NCBI GenBank assembly: GCA_007694015.1
Contig: RECO01000271.1
Location: 1 to 38,796 of the forward strand
Length of the DNA stretch: 38,796 nt
Direction of reading: 5' to 3'
Source: Geminicoccaceae bacterium
GTDB lineage: Bacteria > Pseudomonadota > Alphaproteobacteria > Geminicoccales > Geminicoccaceae
Shown here: in pieces, positions 25,211-33,292 of the stretch
Layout: every line of letters begins with the position of its first letter
Position numbering within the stretch: position 1 is the first letter of the stretch
Made by a program: the position numbers and the translations under genes
Notes under the pieces: generated by a model
What the model saw: only the letters and a program-made list of their open reading frames with translations
Database searches by the model: none
What the model was told of the DNA's origin: nothing

Positions 25211-26278
25211 TCAATCGACCTCGGCACGGAGGATGCGGACCAGCATGGCACCGGGTTCGCGCAAGGGGTCGGTGGCGATCGACAGCACCCGGCCGGCGAC
25301 GGGGGCCGTGTAGGTGGCGATCGGATCGCCGAACAGATCCACCTGGCGCGCGACCATCTGCCCGGCGACCACGTCCTCGCCCAAATCCACCAGGATTTCC
25401 GCAAAGCCGCCGGTCACCGCCCGCAACGTCGCCTCCTCGCGGCCGATGAAGGGCTCCGGCGGGATCGGGGCCATCCCCGCCAGCATGGTCTGCTCGATCA
25501 TGAGGGCCTCGAGCCCCTCGAGCGTGCGCTCGATCAGGTCGTGGTCGAAGCGTTTGGGGCCGCCGATTTCGAGCGTGACCGCCGGCACGCCCACCGCCAT
25601 GAACGCGGTCTCCAGGCTGCCCGAGATGCCCCGGTCGTCCTTGATCATGTCGGCGCCGAGGGCCCGGGCGAGGCGCTCCGCCAGCGGATCGCGGAAGTCC
25701 GCAAAGACGAACAGCGGGAAGACGGCGCCGCGGGTTTGGGTGTGCAGGTCGATGGCGAGGTCCACCTGCCGCTCGGCGACGCCGGTCCAGACGTCGTGGG
25801 CGAAACGCCGGGCGGCGTCGGCGCCGCCCTCCGCCCCCGGCCAAACCCGATTGAGATCGACCAGGCTGCCGCCATCGTCGGCGAGCGGAAAGAAGCGGCT
25901 GTGCCGCTCGACGCCCGGCAAATTGACCACGGGCAGCCCGATCACGGTGCCGCGCAATGTCTTGGGATCGAGCCGTTCGAACAGCCGCTGGACCACCCGC
26001 ACGCCGTTCAACTCGTCGCCGTGCACCGCGGCCGAGAGCCAGAGCCTGGGCCCGTCCTCGGCGCCGCGCATGACGATCACCGGCACCAGATAGGGTTGGC
26101 CTGCCGCCGTGCTGCCCGCCTTCAGCCAAAAGCGTTGCTCGCTGGCGGGCGGCACCAGATCGAGGTCGACCCGGCGCACGATCGGCACGCCGTCGAGCCG
26201 CTCCGCGGCGAGGCTGGTCGCGGTGAGCACGAAGAGGAGGAGGACGGCCAGCCCGAAGTGCCTCCAGGCCATCGTCAT
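25211..26278 (-). CDS. Succinylglutamate desuccinylase/aspartoacylase family protein, exported
   Basis: A 355-aa zinc carboxypeptidase-fold hydrolase. A signal peptide-like segment covers ~1-25 (hydrophobic LAVLLLFVLTATSLAA). Zinc ligands are His86 and Glu89 (AVHGDE) and His179 (DLHT), and the catalytic Glu237 lies in VTLEIGG. The C-terminal ~70 residues form a beta-rich, biotinyl-like barrel (GEDVVAGQMVARQVD) common in this subfamily. Cytoplasmic AstE and aspartoacylase cleave N-acyl amino acids; this exported type has no assigned substrate. The ATG at 26278 overlaps the MFS transporter stop as ATGA, so it is translationally coupled to it. That suggests that the transporter and periplasmic hydrolase work on related N-acylated or amide compounds (inference). 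Confidence 0.9.
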   Translation of the reverse strand: MTMAWRHFGLAVLLLFVLTATSLAAERLDGVPIVRRVDLDLVPPASEQRFWLKAGSTAAGQPYLVPVIVMRGAEDGPRLWLSAAVHGDELNGVRVVQRLFERLDPKTLRGTVIGLPVVNLPGVERHSRFFPLADDGGSLVDLNRVWPGAEGGADAARRFAHDVWTGVAERQVDLAIDLHTQTRGAVFPLFVFADFRDPLAERLARALGADMIKDDRGISGSLETAFMAVGVPAVTLEIGGPKRFDHDLIERTLEGLEALMIEQTMLAGMAPIPPEPFIGREEATLRAVTGGFAEILVDLGEDVVAGQMVARQVDLFGDPIATYTAPVAGRVLSIATDPLREPGAMLVRILRAEVD

Positions 26279-27477
26279 TCCGCCGCCACGGCCTGGGGGC
26301 GCGACCAGGTGGTCTCGTTGCCCTCGGCCGGTGCCCGCGGCACGAGCCGGGCGAGCGTCAAGGAAATGGCCGCGATGAACGCGCCGATCAGGAAGACGGC
26401 CATGGGGCTCCAGAGCCAGATCAGGCCGAACAGGACCGGGATGAAGACGGCGGCGATGTGGTTGATCGTGAACGCGACGGCGGCCGTCGGCGCCATGTCG
26501 GCCGGATCGCCGATCTTCTGGAAATAGGTCTTGAGCGCGATCGCCATGGCGAAGAACACATGATCGACGACGTAGAGCCCGGCCGCCACCCACGGGTTGG
26601 TGACGAAGGCATAGCCCAAGAACACGAGCACGAGGCCCGTGTGCTCGACCGTGAGCATGGTCCGTTCGCCGAAACGGTGGATCATCCGGCCGACATAGGG
26701 TGCTGCCCAGAGGTTGATGATGCTGTTGAACAACAACAAAAGCGTCATCTCGGCGACGCCGTAGCCGAATTTTTCGACCAGCAAAAAGCCCGCGAACACC
26801 ACGAAGATTTGTCGCCTCGCCCCCGACATGAAGGTCAGTGCGTAGTAGAGCCAATAGCGCTGGCGCAGCACCAAATGCTTGTTTTGGACGACGATTTCGG
26901 GAAAGCGGGGAAAACGCTGCCAGGCGAAGAGGGCGAGGGCCACGGTGAGGCCGCCGCCGACCACATAGGCGACGGCGAAGCCCCAATCGAACAGGGAAAA
27001 GCCGACCCACAAGAGGGCCAGGATGCAAATGGTCGCCGCATTGCGGGCGGCGACGACCTGGCCGAGCACGATCGGTGCGCGCTCCTTTTTCAGCCATTGC
27101 AGCGAGAGGCTCTGCAACAGGGTCTCGTGATAGTGAAAGCCGATCGACATCAAGGTCGTCGTCAGCACGAGCCCCCAAAAGCTGGGCAAAAAGCCGGTCA
27201 GGGCGGTGCCGATGCCGAGCAGGATCAGGCTCAGATAGGCGAAGCGCTGCTCCTTGATGACCAGGAGCACGTAGATCGCGGTGAAGGCCAAGAGGCCCGG
27301 AATTTCGCGGATCGATTGCAGCGCGCCGATCTCGGCGCCGGTGAAGGCGGCCCGCTCGACGGCGAAGTTGTTGATGAGCGCGGTCCAGAGCGCGAACGAG
27401 ACCGCACCCGAAAAGCTCATCAACAGCAACAGGTTTTCGGGCGTGCGCTCCGTCGCGCCGCGCACGGCCAGCCGCAT
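26275..27477 (-). CDS. MFS transporter
   Basis: A 400-aa inner-membrane protein with 12 likely helices in two halves joined by a charged loop around RFPRFPEIVVQNKHLVLRQR (~195-215). The between-helix 2-3 loop is weak compared with the classic GxxxDRxGRR motif; the second-half equivalent is VGRMIHRFGERT. It belongs to a group of short, poorly characterised MFS proteins, and the substrate is unknown. The ATG at 27477 is at the natural N terminus; the upstream open frame runs into the metallopeptidase gene and is not used. Its stop overlaps the desuccinylase-like start by 4 bases. The 74-bp gap to the metallopeptidase gene upstream allows co-transcription. Confidence 0.9.
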   Translation of the reverse strand: MRLAVRGATERTPENLLLLMSFSGAVSFALWTALINNFAVERAAFTGAEIGALQSIREIPGLLAFTAIYVLLVIKEQRFAYLSLILLGIGTALTGFLPSFWGLVLTTTLMSIGFHYHETLLQSLSLQWLKKERAPIVLGQVVAARNAATICILALLWVGFSLFDWGFAVAYVVGGGLTVALALFAWQRFPRFPEIVVQNKHLVLRQRYWLYYALTFMSGARRQIFVVFAGFLLVEKFGYGVAEMTLLLLFNSIINLWAAPYVGRMIHRFGERTMLTVEHTGLVLVFLGYAFVTNPWVAAGLYVVDHVFFAMAIALKTYFQKIGDPADMAPTAAVAFTINHIAAVFIPVLFGLIWLWSPMAVFLIGAFIAAISLTLARLVPRAPAEGNETTWSRPQAVAAE

Positions 27478-27551
27478 GGTCGTCTCCAAGGCCAAGGCGG
27501 CGGTCTTACGGCATGGATGACACGGACGGCAAGAATGGCGTCCTGGAAAGC

Positions 27552-28604
27552 TCAGCGCGCCCGGACGATGCTGCGCACGAAGTCGAGCTTGGCGATGACC
27601 GGCGCGGTCAGGACGAACGGGTAGAGATCGCCGAGCCCCATCGAGCGGTTGAGGCTGTTGACGGCGAAGCTCAAGGGCAGCCAAGCCTCGACCAGCGCCT
27701 TGGCGCTGCGCGGCGCGTAGGCGTCGCCCAAACGCTCGGTGTCGACCCCGGGTGCTGCCGGTGCGGCGGGGTCGACGCTGATGCCGAAGCTCTGGGCGGT
27801 GTCGAGGGTGTCGATGATGTGCAGGTAGTGGGCGAAGGTTTCGGCCCAGTCTTCCCAGGGGTGGGCCGCCGCATAGGGGCTGATGTGGCGGTCTTGCCAG
27901 TCGCTGGGCGGACCCTCTGCGTAGTGCCGCTGGATGGCGGCTTGGTAGTCGCAGCGTTCGTCGCCGAACAGCGCGCGGCACGCGTCCAGCCGATCGCCCG
28001 CTTCGACCAGCCGCTCCCAGTAGTAATGGGCGATCTCATGGCGGAAGTGGCCGAGCACGGTGCGGTAGAGTTCGTCCAACTGCTCGCGCCGGCGCAGGCC
28101 CTCGACCGGATCGGCCTCGGCGACGTTGATGGTGACGACGCCGTCCACGTGCCCGGTCAGGGCCGTCGTGCCGTCCGGCTGATCGGCGAGGAAATCGAAG
28201 GCGAGGCCATGGGCCGCATCGACGGCTTTCGACACCAGCGGCAGGCCCAACCGGAGCAGGCTGTAGACCAGCCGGCGCTTCGCCCGTTCCAAGACCTGCC
28301 AGCGCTCGACGTTCTCCGCCAGCGACAGATCGGGAATGGTGCGGTTCAAGGCGTCGGCCGCGCACCAGGGGCCGTTGCTTGCCTCAGGCACCAGCCAGTT
28401 GCAGCCATGGGCGCCGGCATGGCCGCAGGCGCGCCATTGGGTGCCGGGTGCGGCGAACGGCTCGAAGGTGCCGTCGTCGAGCACCCGCAACGCGCTCAGC
28501 TGGAGCCGATCCGGCAAAAAGCCCAGTGCTGCACCGCAACGTTCGCAACGCGTGTTCTCGAAGTAGACGGCATTGCCGCAGGACTGACAGGTGAACAGCC
28601 GCAA
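27552..28604 (-). CDS. Putative zinc-binding metallopeptidase with N-terminal zinc ribbon
   Basis: A 350-aa cytoplasmic protein. An N-terminal zinc ribbon has Cys6-x2-Cys9 and Cys20-x2-Cys23; a second cysteine cluster lies in WRACGHAGAHGCNWL. The catalytic HExxH is His189-Glu190-x2-His193 (FRHEIAHYYW). A downstream acidic region, HPWEDWAETFAHYLHIIDT, includes the likely third ligand Glu. This matches the zinc-ribbon plus Peptidase_Mx group found widely in proteobacteria, whose substrates are unknown. No ATG precedes the zinc ribbon; I use TTG 28604, which has GGAGA 7 nt upstream. It is divergent from the TRAP operon, and leads a minus-strand run with the MFS and hydrolase genes. Confidence 0.9.
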   Translation of the reverse strand: MRLFTCQSCGNAVYFENTRCERCGAALGFLPDRLQLSALRVLDDGTFEPFAAPGTQWRACGHAGAHGCNWLVPEASNGPWCAADALNRTIPDLSLAENVERWQVLERAKRRLVYSLLRLGLPLVSKAVDAAHGLAFDFLADQPDGTTALTGHVDGVVTINVAEADPVEGLRRREQLDELYRTVLGHFRHEIAHYYWERLVEAGDRLDACRALFGDERCDYQAAIQRHYAEGPPSDWQDRHISPYAAAHPWEDWAETFAHYLHIIDTLDTAQSFGISVDPAAPAAPGVDTERLGDAYAPRSAKALVEAWLPLSFAVNSLNRSMGLGDLYPFVLTAPVIAKLDFVRSIVRAR

Positions 28605-28745
28605 AGCCGCGTCTCCACTGAAGCGGCATTCATCATAGCGCAAGCGCGAGCCGCTGTAACCGATCGTCCCGTCTGCGGGCCACGCCACCGCGGATCGCTG
28701 CGGGCTGCACGCTAGGCGATTGACGGCGCGGAACGCCTGTGCCAC

Positions 28746-28775
28746 CCACCTTGCCAAGGCGTGAAGCAAAGGTGG
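28746..28775. promoter_or_regulatory. Inverted repeat in the metallopeptidase-TRAP intergenic region
   Basis: CCACCTTGC (28746-28754) is mirrored by GCAAAGGTGG (28766-28775), with one bulged A and an 11-nt spacer. It lies in the 290-bp gap between the divergent metallopeptidase and TRAP genes, about 120 bp before dctP. It could be an operator or a leader hairpin. The remainder of the gap becomes AT-richer after 28790 and probably holds the TRAP promoter, but I could not pick a convincing -35/-10 pair. Confidence 0.35.
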
Positions 28776-28894
28776 AGGCTACCCCAGCGAGTTTCTTTGC
28801 TCATAAAGCACGAGTGAGAGTTGTTGGATGGCTTTCACTTCATGCTTCGCCATTATCCTTCGTCGAACGCAGAAGAGACCAGGGAGGTCAAACG

Positions 28895-30007
28895 ATGTTA
28901 CGGACATCAGGCGCAGTCGCGGCCGTCGGTTTGTTGGTGGGCGCGGCGGCGGCACCGGCTCCGGTCGCCGCCCAGGAATTCCCCACCAGCGCGGTCTACG
29001 ATCAGCCGCTGTTCCCCGACGTCAACCCGAGCTTCCGGCTCCGCGTCGCCTACCTCGACCCACCCAATCCGTTTCTCGCCAACGAGCACGCGCAGTGCAT
29101 CGTGTTCAAGAACGTGATCGAGCGCGGTACGCAGGGTGACGTGTTCGTCGAGTGCTTCCCCTCCGGTGCCCTCGGCAACGAAGTGGCGATGATCGAGCAG
29201 GCCGAAATCGGCGCCATCCAGGCGTTCATCGTCGCCGAGGGGGCGGTGCCCTCGTTCTTCCCCGAGGTCCAGGTGCTGGCGCTGCCCTACGCCTTCCGTG
29301 ACCATGCCCATGCCTATCACGTGCTCGATGGGCCGTTCGGCCAGGAGTTGAAGGCGGCCATCCTGGAAGCGAGCGACTTCCGCGTGCTGGCACTCGCCGA
29401 GAACGGCGGCTTCCGCAACTTCACCTCCAACCGCCCGCTCCGCTCCGCCGACGACATCCAGGGACAGTCGTTCCGCACCATGAACCACCCCGGACACATG
29501 GCGATCGTCAACGCGCTCGGCGGTAGCGCCACCCCGATCCCCTGGCCGGAGCTCTACACCTCGCTGGAGACCGGCGTCATCGACGGCCAGGAAAATCCGG
29601 TGCCGGTGATCAACTTCGGTCGGCTGTACGAAGTCCAGGACTACCTGATCCTCGACGGGCACGTCTACTCGCTCGACTTCATGTTCATGCCCGAGGACTT
29701 CTTCCAGTCCTTGCCCGAGGCCTATCAAGAGCTCGTGCTCAAGGCGGGTCAGCAGTCGGCCGTGGTCGCCCGCGGCATCAACCGCATCCTGGAATGGGAG
29801 GCGCTGGCGCGCTTCGAGCGCGACGGCTCGTTCCGCGAAATCATCGTGCCGACCGCGGAGGAGAAGGTCGTCTTCGCCGAGCGCACCCAAGCGCCGTTCC
29901 TCGAGTGGTACCACTCGGCAGTCGACCCGGATCAGGTGTGGTCGACCAAGCTGATGGAGGCCATCGAGGCCGCCGATGCCCACTTCCGCGGTGACCGCGG
30001 CTTCTGA
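28895..30007 (+). CDS. TRAP transporter substrate-binding protein (DctP family)
   Basis: A 370-aa periplasmic receptor. A signal peptide covers ~1-26 (LRTSGAVAAVGLLVGAAAAPAPVAAQ, cleaved after AQ or nearby). The mature protein shows the DctP pattern: a first beta strand FRLRVAYLDPPNP, then GDVFVECFPSGALGNEVAMIEQAEIGAIQ, SFRTMNHPGHMAIVNALGG, and WPELYTSLETGVIDGQENP. The ligand-salt-bridge Arg expected in the family probably lies in GQSFRTMN. Ligands of the family are mostly organic acids; which one cannot be stated. The ATG at 28895 has AGGGAGG 10 nt upstream. It is the first gene of a dctP-dctQ-dctM set, followed by a strong hairpin that may set receptor-to-permease ratios. Confidence 0.95.
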   Translation: MLRTSGAVAAVGLLVGAAAAPAPVAAQEFPTSAVYDQPLFPDVNPSFRLRVAYLDPPNPFLANEHAQCIVFKNVIERGTQGDVFVECFPSGALGNEVAMIEQAEIGAIQAFIVAEGAVPSFFPEVQVLALPYAFRDHAHAYHVLDGPFGQELKAAILEASDFRVLALAENGGFRNFTSNRPLRSADDIQGQSFRTMNHPGHMAIVNALGGSATPIPWPELYTSLETGVIDGQENPVPVINFGRLYEVQDYLILDGHVYSLDFMFMPEDFFQSLPEAYQELVLKAGQQSAVVARGINRILEWEALARFERDGSFREIIVPTAEEKVVFAERTQAPFLEWYHSAVDPDQVWSTKLMEAIEAADAHFRGDRGF

Positions 30008-30017
30008 GGCACTTCGT

Positions 30018-30042
30018 CCCGCCGGACCCTGGGTCCGGCGGG
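30018..30042 (+). terminator. Perfect hairpin between dctP and dctQ (attenuator-like)
   Basis: CCCGCCGGACCC and GGGTCCGGCGGG are perfect 12-bp complements separated by a single T, starting 10 nt after the dctP stop. In practice the innermost pairs open to form the loop. No T run follows, so read-through is expected. A hairpin at this position commonly protects the receptor message or lowers permease expression (inference). Confidence 0.6.
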
Positions 30043-30062
30043 TTGCGTCTGGGGGGACGGCG

Positions 30063-30608
30063 TTGGATCGGGTGTTCGGCTGGTATTACGCATTGAGCCG
30101 CTGGGCCGACATGGTCGCCGCGACGATGACCTTCGTCATCGTCGTCGCCTTCACCATCGCCGTCTCGACCCAGGTCTTCATGCGCTACGTCATGAACCAG
30201 GGCCTGCCTTGGCCCGAGGAATTCGCCCGCTTCGCCCTGGTCTGGCTGACCTTCATCGCCGGCTCCTGCGCGCTGCGTCGCGGCTACCACATCGGCATCG
30301 ACTACTTCGTCGAAAAACTGCCATGGGTGCGCGTCAAGGCGCTGTTCAAGCTCGCGGTCGTGGCCAGCATCATCCTGCTCTTGTGGGTGATCATCGACTA
30401 CGGCACCGACCTCGCCCAGCGCGCATCCCGCCGGACCACGCCGGGCATGGGCATCAGCCAGGGCTGGTTCCACACCGGCGTCGTGCTCGGCGCCTATTTC
30501 ATGCTGATCCAAGCGATCGAATTGGGCCTGCGCGCCATCCAGGCACTGGTCGACCCCGTCCGCCACGCCGCCGACGCCGCACCGGCGGTGGCGGCCGAGG
30601 AACGTTGA
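30063..30608 (+). CDS. TRAP transporter small permease (DctQ family)
   Basis: A 181-aa membrane protein with four hydrophobic helices (about 20-42, 55-75, 95-115 and 135-160). The family motif region WPEEFARFALVWLTFIAGSCALRRGYHIGIDYF is clear. It pairs with the large permease to form the Na+-coupled import channel. I chose TTG 30063 because GGGGGG lies 6 nt upstream and the protein then lies wholly after the hairpin. An ATG at 29976 would overlap dctP by 32 bases and add 29 residues that read through the hairpin, so it is less likely. Confidence 0.92.
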   Translation: MDRVFGWYYALSRWADMVAATMTFVIVVAFTIAVSTQVFMRYVMNQGLPWPEEFARFALVWLTFIAGSCALRRGYHIGIDYFVEKLPWVRVKALFKLAVVASIILLLWVIIDYGTDLAQRASRRTTPGMGISQGWFHTGVVLGAYFMLIQAIELGLRAIQALVDPVRHAADAAPAVAAEER

Positions 30609-30660
30609 ACCCGCTTCGTTGATCTCGAACGGCGGCCGCGGGCCGCGAAGGTGAGCGCTC

Positions 30661-31938
30661 GTGCTGCCGTTGCTCGTCATCCTCGGTTTGTTTCTTCTGA
30701 TCGGAACACCCGTCGCCTTCGCCATGGCCCTGGCGGGCCTCTGGGCGCTCGACGACATGGGCACGCCCTTGGGCGTCCTGGTCAATCGCATGGCCTCGGG
30801 CCCCGACAGCTTCGTCCTGCTCGCCATCCCCTTCTTCATGATGGCCGGCGAGTTGATGAACCGCTCGGGCATGACGCACCAATTGGTCCGCCTCGCCACC
30901 GCCTCGATCGGCCGCACGCGCGGCGCCCTGGGCCACGCCAACGTGCTCGCCTCGATCCTGTTCGCCGGCAAATCCGGCACGGCCGTGGGCGACGTTGCCG
31001 CCCTCGGTTCGATCTTCGTCCCCGCCATGGAAAAGGAAGGCTACGACCGGCGCTTTGCCGCCGCCGTCACCGCCGCCTCCTCGCTGATCGGCCCGATCAT
31101 CCCGCCCTCGATCATCCTCGTCATCTACGGCTCGATCGTCGGCGTCTCGATCGGCGGCCTCTTCGCCGCCGGCATCGTGCCGGGCCTCCTCCTCGCCGTT
31201 TCCTGCTTCGTCATCGTCTACATCCAGTCGCTCCGGCGCGGCTATCCCAGGCGCGAGGAGCGCATCACCGTGGGCGAGTACGCCCGCATTTTCGGCGGCG
31301 CCGTGCCGGCCCTGCTGATGCCGGTCATCCTCTTGGGCGGCATTTTCTCGGGCGTCTTTACCGCCACCGAAGCGGCCTGTGTCGCCGTGATCTACGCCTT
31401 TCTCGTCGCGTTCGTCTGGTATCGCGAAATCCGGCTGCGCGACCTCGGTCCGATCTTCTTCATCGCCGGTTTGCGCTCGGCGGTGGTCTTGATGATCATC
31501 GCCGCCGCCGCCGTGCTCGGCTGGCTGTTCTCGACCATGGGCGTGCCCCGCGCGATCAGCGGTTTCCTCCTGTCGATCGTCGGCGACCCCATCCTCATCA
31601 TGTTCATCGTCATCGGCATCCTGCTCGTCATCGGTACCATCCTCGAGCCCGGTGCCGCCGTCATCCTCTTGGCCCCGATCCTGGCGCCCGTGCTCCACCA
31701 GCTCGGCTTCGAGCCGCTGGTCGTCGGCGTGATCATCGTCATGACCCTCAACATCGGCCTCTGCACCCCACCGGTCGGCGCCGTCTTGTTCACCGCGCAA
31801 TCGGTGTCCGGCGTGCGCCTGGAGCAGATCCTGCGGGACATCTGGCCGTTCTTGTTGGCGCAGGTGGTGGTGCTCGTTCTGCTCGTCCTCTTCCCCGGCC
31901 TCGTCACCTGGATGCCCCAGGCATTGGGTTTTCGCTGA
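30661..31938 (+). CDS. TRAP transporter large permease (DctM family)
   Basis: A 425-aa polytopic membrane protein of normal family length, with about 12 helices and re-entrant loops. Hallmarks include IPFFMMAGELMNRSGM, LFAGKSGTAVGDVAALGSIFVPAMEKEGYDRRFAAAVTAASSLIGPIIPPS, and TLNIGLCTPPVGAVLF near the end. It uses the Na+ gradient to import the ligand delivered by the DctP protein. The start is GTG 30661, with GAAGGTGAG upstream. It is the last gene of the TRAP set, 52 bp after dctQ. The gap to the peptide deformylase gene (56 bp) shows no clear terminator, so some read-through into it is possible. Confidence 0.96.
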   Translation: MLPLLVILGLFLLIGTPVAFAMALAGLWALDDMGTPLGVLVNRMASGPDSFVLLAIPFFMMAGELMNRSGMTHQLVRLATASIGRTRGALGHANVLASILFAGKSGTAVGDVAALGSIFVPAMEKEGYDRRFAAAVTAASSLIGPIIPPSIILVIYGSIVGVSIGGLFAAGIVPGLLLAVSCFVIVYIQSLRRGYPRREERITVGEYARIFGGAVPALLMPVILLGGIFSGVFTATEAACVAVIYAFLVAFVWYREIRLRDLGPIFFIAGLRSAVVLMIIAAAAVLGWLFSTMGVPRAISGFLLSIVGDPILIMFIVIGILLVIGTILEPGAAVILLAPILAPVLHQLGFEPLVVGVIIVMTLNIGLCTPPVGAVLFTAQSVSGVRLEQILRDIWPFLLAQVVVLVLLVLFPGLVTWMPQALGFR

Positions 31939-31994
31939 GCCCACCTGATGTCGGGCGCCATTGCGGTCGCCCGACGGCTTGCTATCTCTAACGC

Positions 31995-32531
31995 ATGACG
32001 CTTTTGAAAATCGCGCGCATGGGGCATCCGGTGCTTTGGGCCGAGGCCGAGCCCTTGACCTTCCCGCTCGCCGGTGCCGTGCAGCGGCTGATCGACGACA
32101 TGATCGAAACCATGCGCGACGCCCCCGGCGTCGGCTTGGCCGCCCCGCAGGTCTACCAAAGCGTGCGGTTGATCGTGGTGCAGCCCGAGCGCGGCCCCGA
32201 CGCGCCGGTCCACGTGCTGGTCAACCCCGTTCTCGAGCCGCTCGGCGCCGAACAGGAGTTCGGCATCGAGGGCTGCCTTTCCATGCCCGACCTGCAGGGG
32301 CTGGTCCCCCGCTACCGCCGCGCAGCCTATCGCGGCTTCGATCGGGACGGCCGGCCCGTGTCCGGCGAAGCGATGGGCTTTCACGCCCGCGTCCTGCAAC
32401 ACGAGGTCGACCACCTCGACGGTATCCTTTATCCGATGCGCATGCTCGATCCGCGCGACATCGCCTACACCAAAGAGACCACGCACCTGATCGAGCGCAT
32501 GAACCGCCTCGCCGGAGAGCCCAGCCGATGA
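31995..32531 (+). CDS. def: Peptide deformylase
   Basis: A 178-aa metalloenzyme that removes the N-formyl group from new proteins. All three family motifs are intact: GVGLAAPQ (45-52), EGCLS (92-96, Cys94 as metal ligand) and HEVDH (136-140, His136 and His140 as ligands, Glu137 catalytic). The protein resembles type I bacterial forms. It is not next to fmt as in many genomes; instead its stop overlaps the COQ9-family start as ATGA. It may be the second of two copies, as many alphaproteobacteria have more than one, but this cannot be decided here. Confidence 0.96.
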   Translation: MTLLKIARMGHPVLWAEAEPLTFPLAGAVQRLIDDMIETMRDAPGVGLAAPQVYQSVRLIVVQPERGPDAPVHVLVNPVLEPLGAEQEFGIEGCLSMPDLQGLVPRYRRAAYRGFDRDGRPVSGEAMGFHARVLQHEVDHLDGILYPMRMLDPRDIAYTKETTHLIERMNRLAGEPSR

Positions 32532-33154
32532 CCGACCGCCAAGCCCAGAAGGACGCGTTGTTGGAAGCCGCCCTGGAGCACGTGCCGTTCGACGGCTGGG
32601 GGCGGCCGGCGATCGCGGCGGCGGCCCGCGATCTCGACCTGGAGCCGATCACCGCCCGCCGCCTGTTCCCGCGCGGCGGCGAAAGCCTGCTCGATGCCTT
32701 CGACGACTGGGCCGACCGCCAGATGCTGGCACGCCTCGAAACCATGGACCTGGAGACCATGCGCGTGCCCGACCGCATTGCGGCCGCCGTGCGCGCACGC
32801 CTCGAAGTCCTCATCCCCTACCGCGAAGCCACCCGCCGTGCCGTGGCCGCGCGCGCCTTGCCCTCGACCGCACTCGGCGGCTGGCAAAGCCTGTGGCGCA
32901 CCGTCGACCGCATGTGGCTTGCCGCCGGCGACACCAAGAGCGAAGGCCTCAACACCTACACCAAGCGCGCGCTGCTCGCCGGCGTCTACACCTCGGCCGT
33001 GCTCTACTGGCTCGAAGACGACTCGCCCCACCACGACGACACCTGGAAATTCATCGACCGCCGCATCGCCGACGTCATGTCGATCCAGCGGGTCAAGAGC
33101 CAGGTGGAGGACTTCGCGGCGAAGATGCCGTTCGCGAAGTCGAAGCGGCGGTGA
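32528..33154 (+). CDS. COQ9 family protein
   Basis: A 208-aa protein of the TetR-like COQ9 fold. The N-terminal helix-turn-helix-like part is recognisable (ALEHVPFDGWGRPAIAAAARDLDLEP), but in this family it does not bind DNA. The C-terminal half contains the lipid-binding region with WRTVDRMWLAAGDTKSEGLNTYTKRALLAGVYTSAVLYWLEDDS, a conserved COQ9 signature. COQ9 presents ubiquinone intermediates to COQ7-type hydroxylases, so it points to aerobic ubiquinone synthesis in an alphaproteobacterium-like host. The ATG at 32528 overlaps the deformylase stop by 4 bases. A double hairpin repeat follows 29 nt after its stop. Confidence 0.93.
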   Translation: MTDRQAQKDALLEAALEHVPFDGWGRPAIAAAARDLDLEPITARRLFPRGGESLLDAFDDWADRQMLARLETMDLETMRVPDRIAAAVRARLEVLIPYREATRRAVAARALPSTALGGWQSLWRTVDRMWLAAGDTKSEGLNTYTKRALLAGVYTSAVLYWLEDDSPHHDDTWKFIDRRIADVMSIQRVKSQVEDFAAKMPFAKSKRR

Positions 33155-33183
33155 GGGACGCTAGGTAAGGCAAGGTGATGCAA

Positions 33184-33263
33184 GGGGGCTTTATGCCCCC
33201 AGGAAAAGAGAGCCAAGGGGGCTTTATGCCCCCTTGGGAACCCCCCAAGACTTCGTTGGGGGG
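33184..33263 (+). repeat. Dispersed hairpin element, copy C (after the COQ9 gene; first hairpin duplicated)
   Basis: GGGGGC-TTTAT-GCCCCC (33184-33200) is followed by a second, longer version, CAAGGGGGC-TTTAT-GCCCCCTTG (33214-33236, 9 bp). The linker GGAA follows, then CCCCCCAA-GACTTCG-TTGGGGGG (33241-33263, 8 bp). It starts 29 nt after the COQ9 stop in its sense direction. It fills the gap before the HlyU gene, and is the longest copy in the window. Confidence 0.82.
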
Positions 33264-33292
33264 ACGAAACGAGACGAGACGAGGCGGTGGCG

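Noticed and set aside
29976-30062. Longer DctQ starting at ATG 29976 inside dctP
   Set aside because: It would overlap dctP by 32 bases and translate through the perfect 12-bp hairpin; the TTG at 30063 has a strong GGGGGG site at the right distance.
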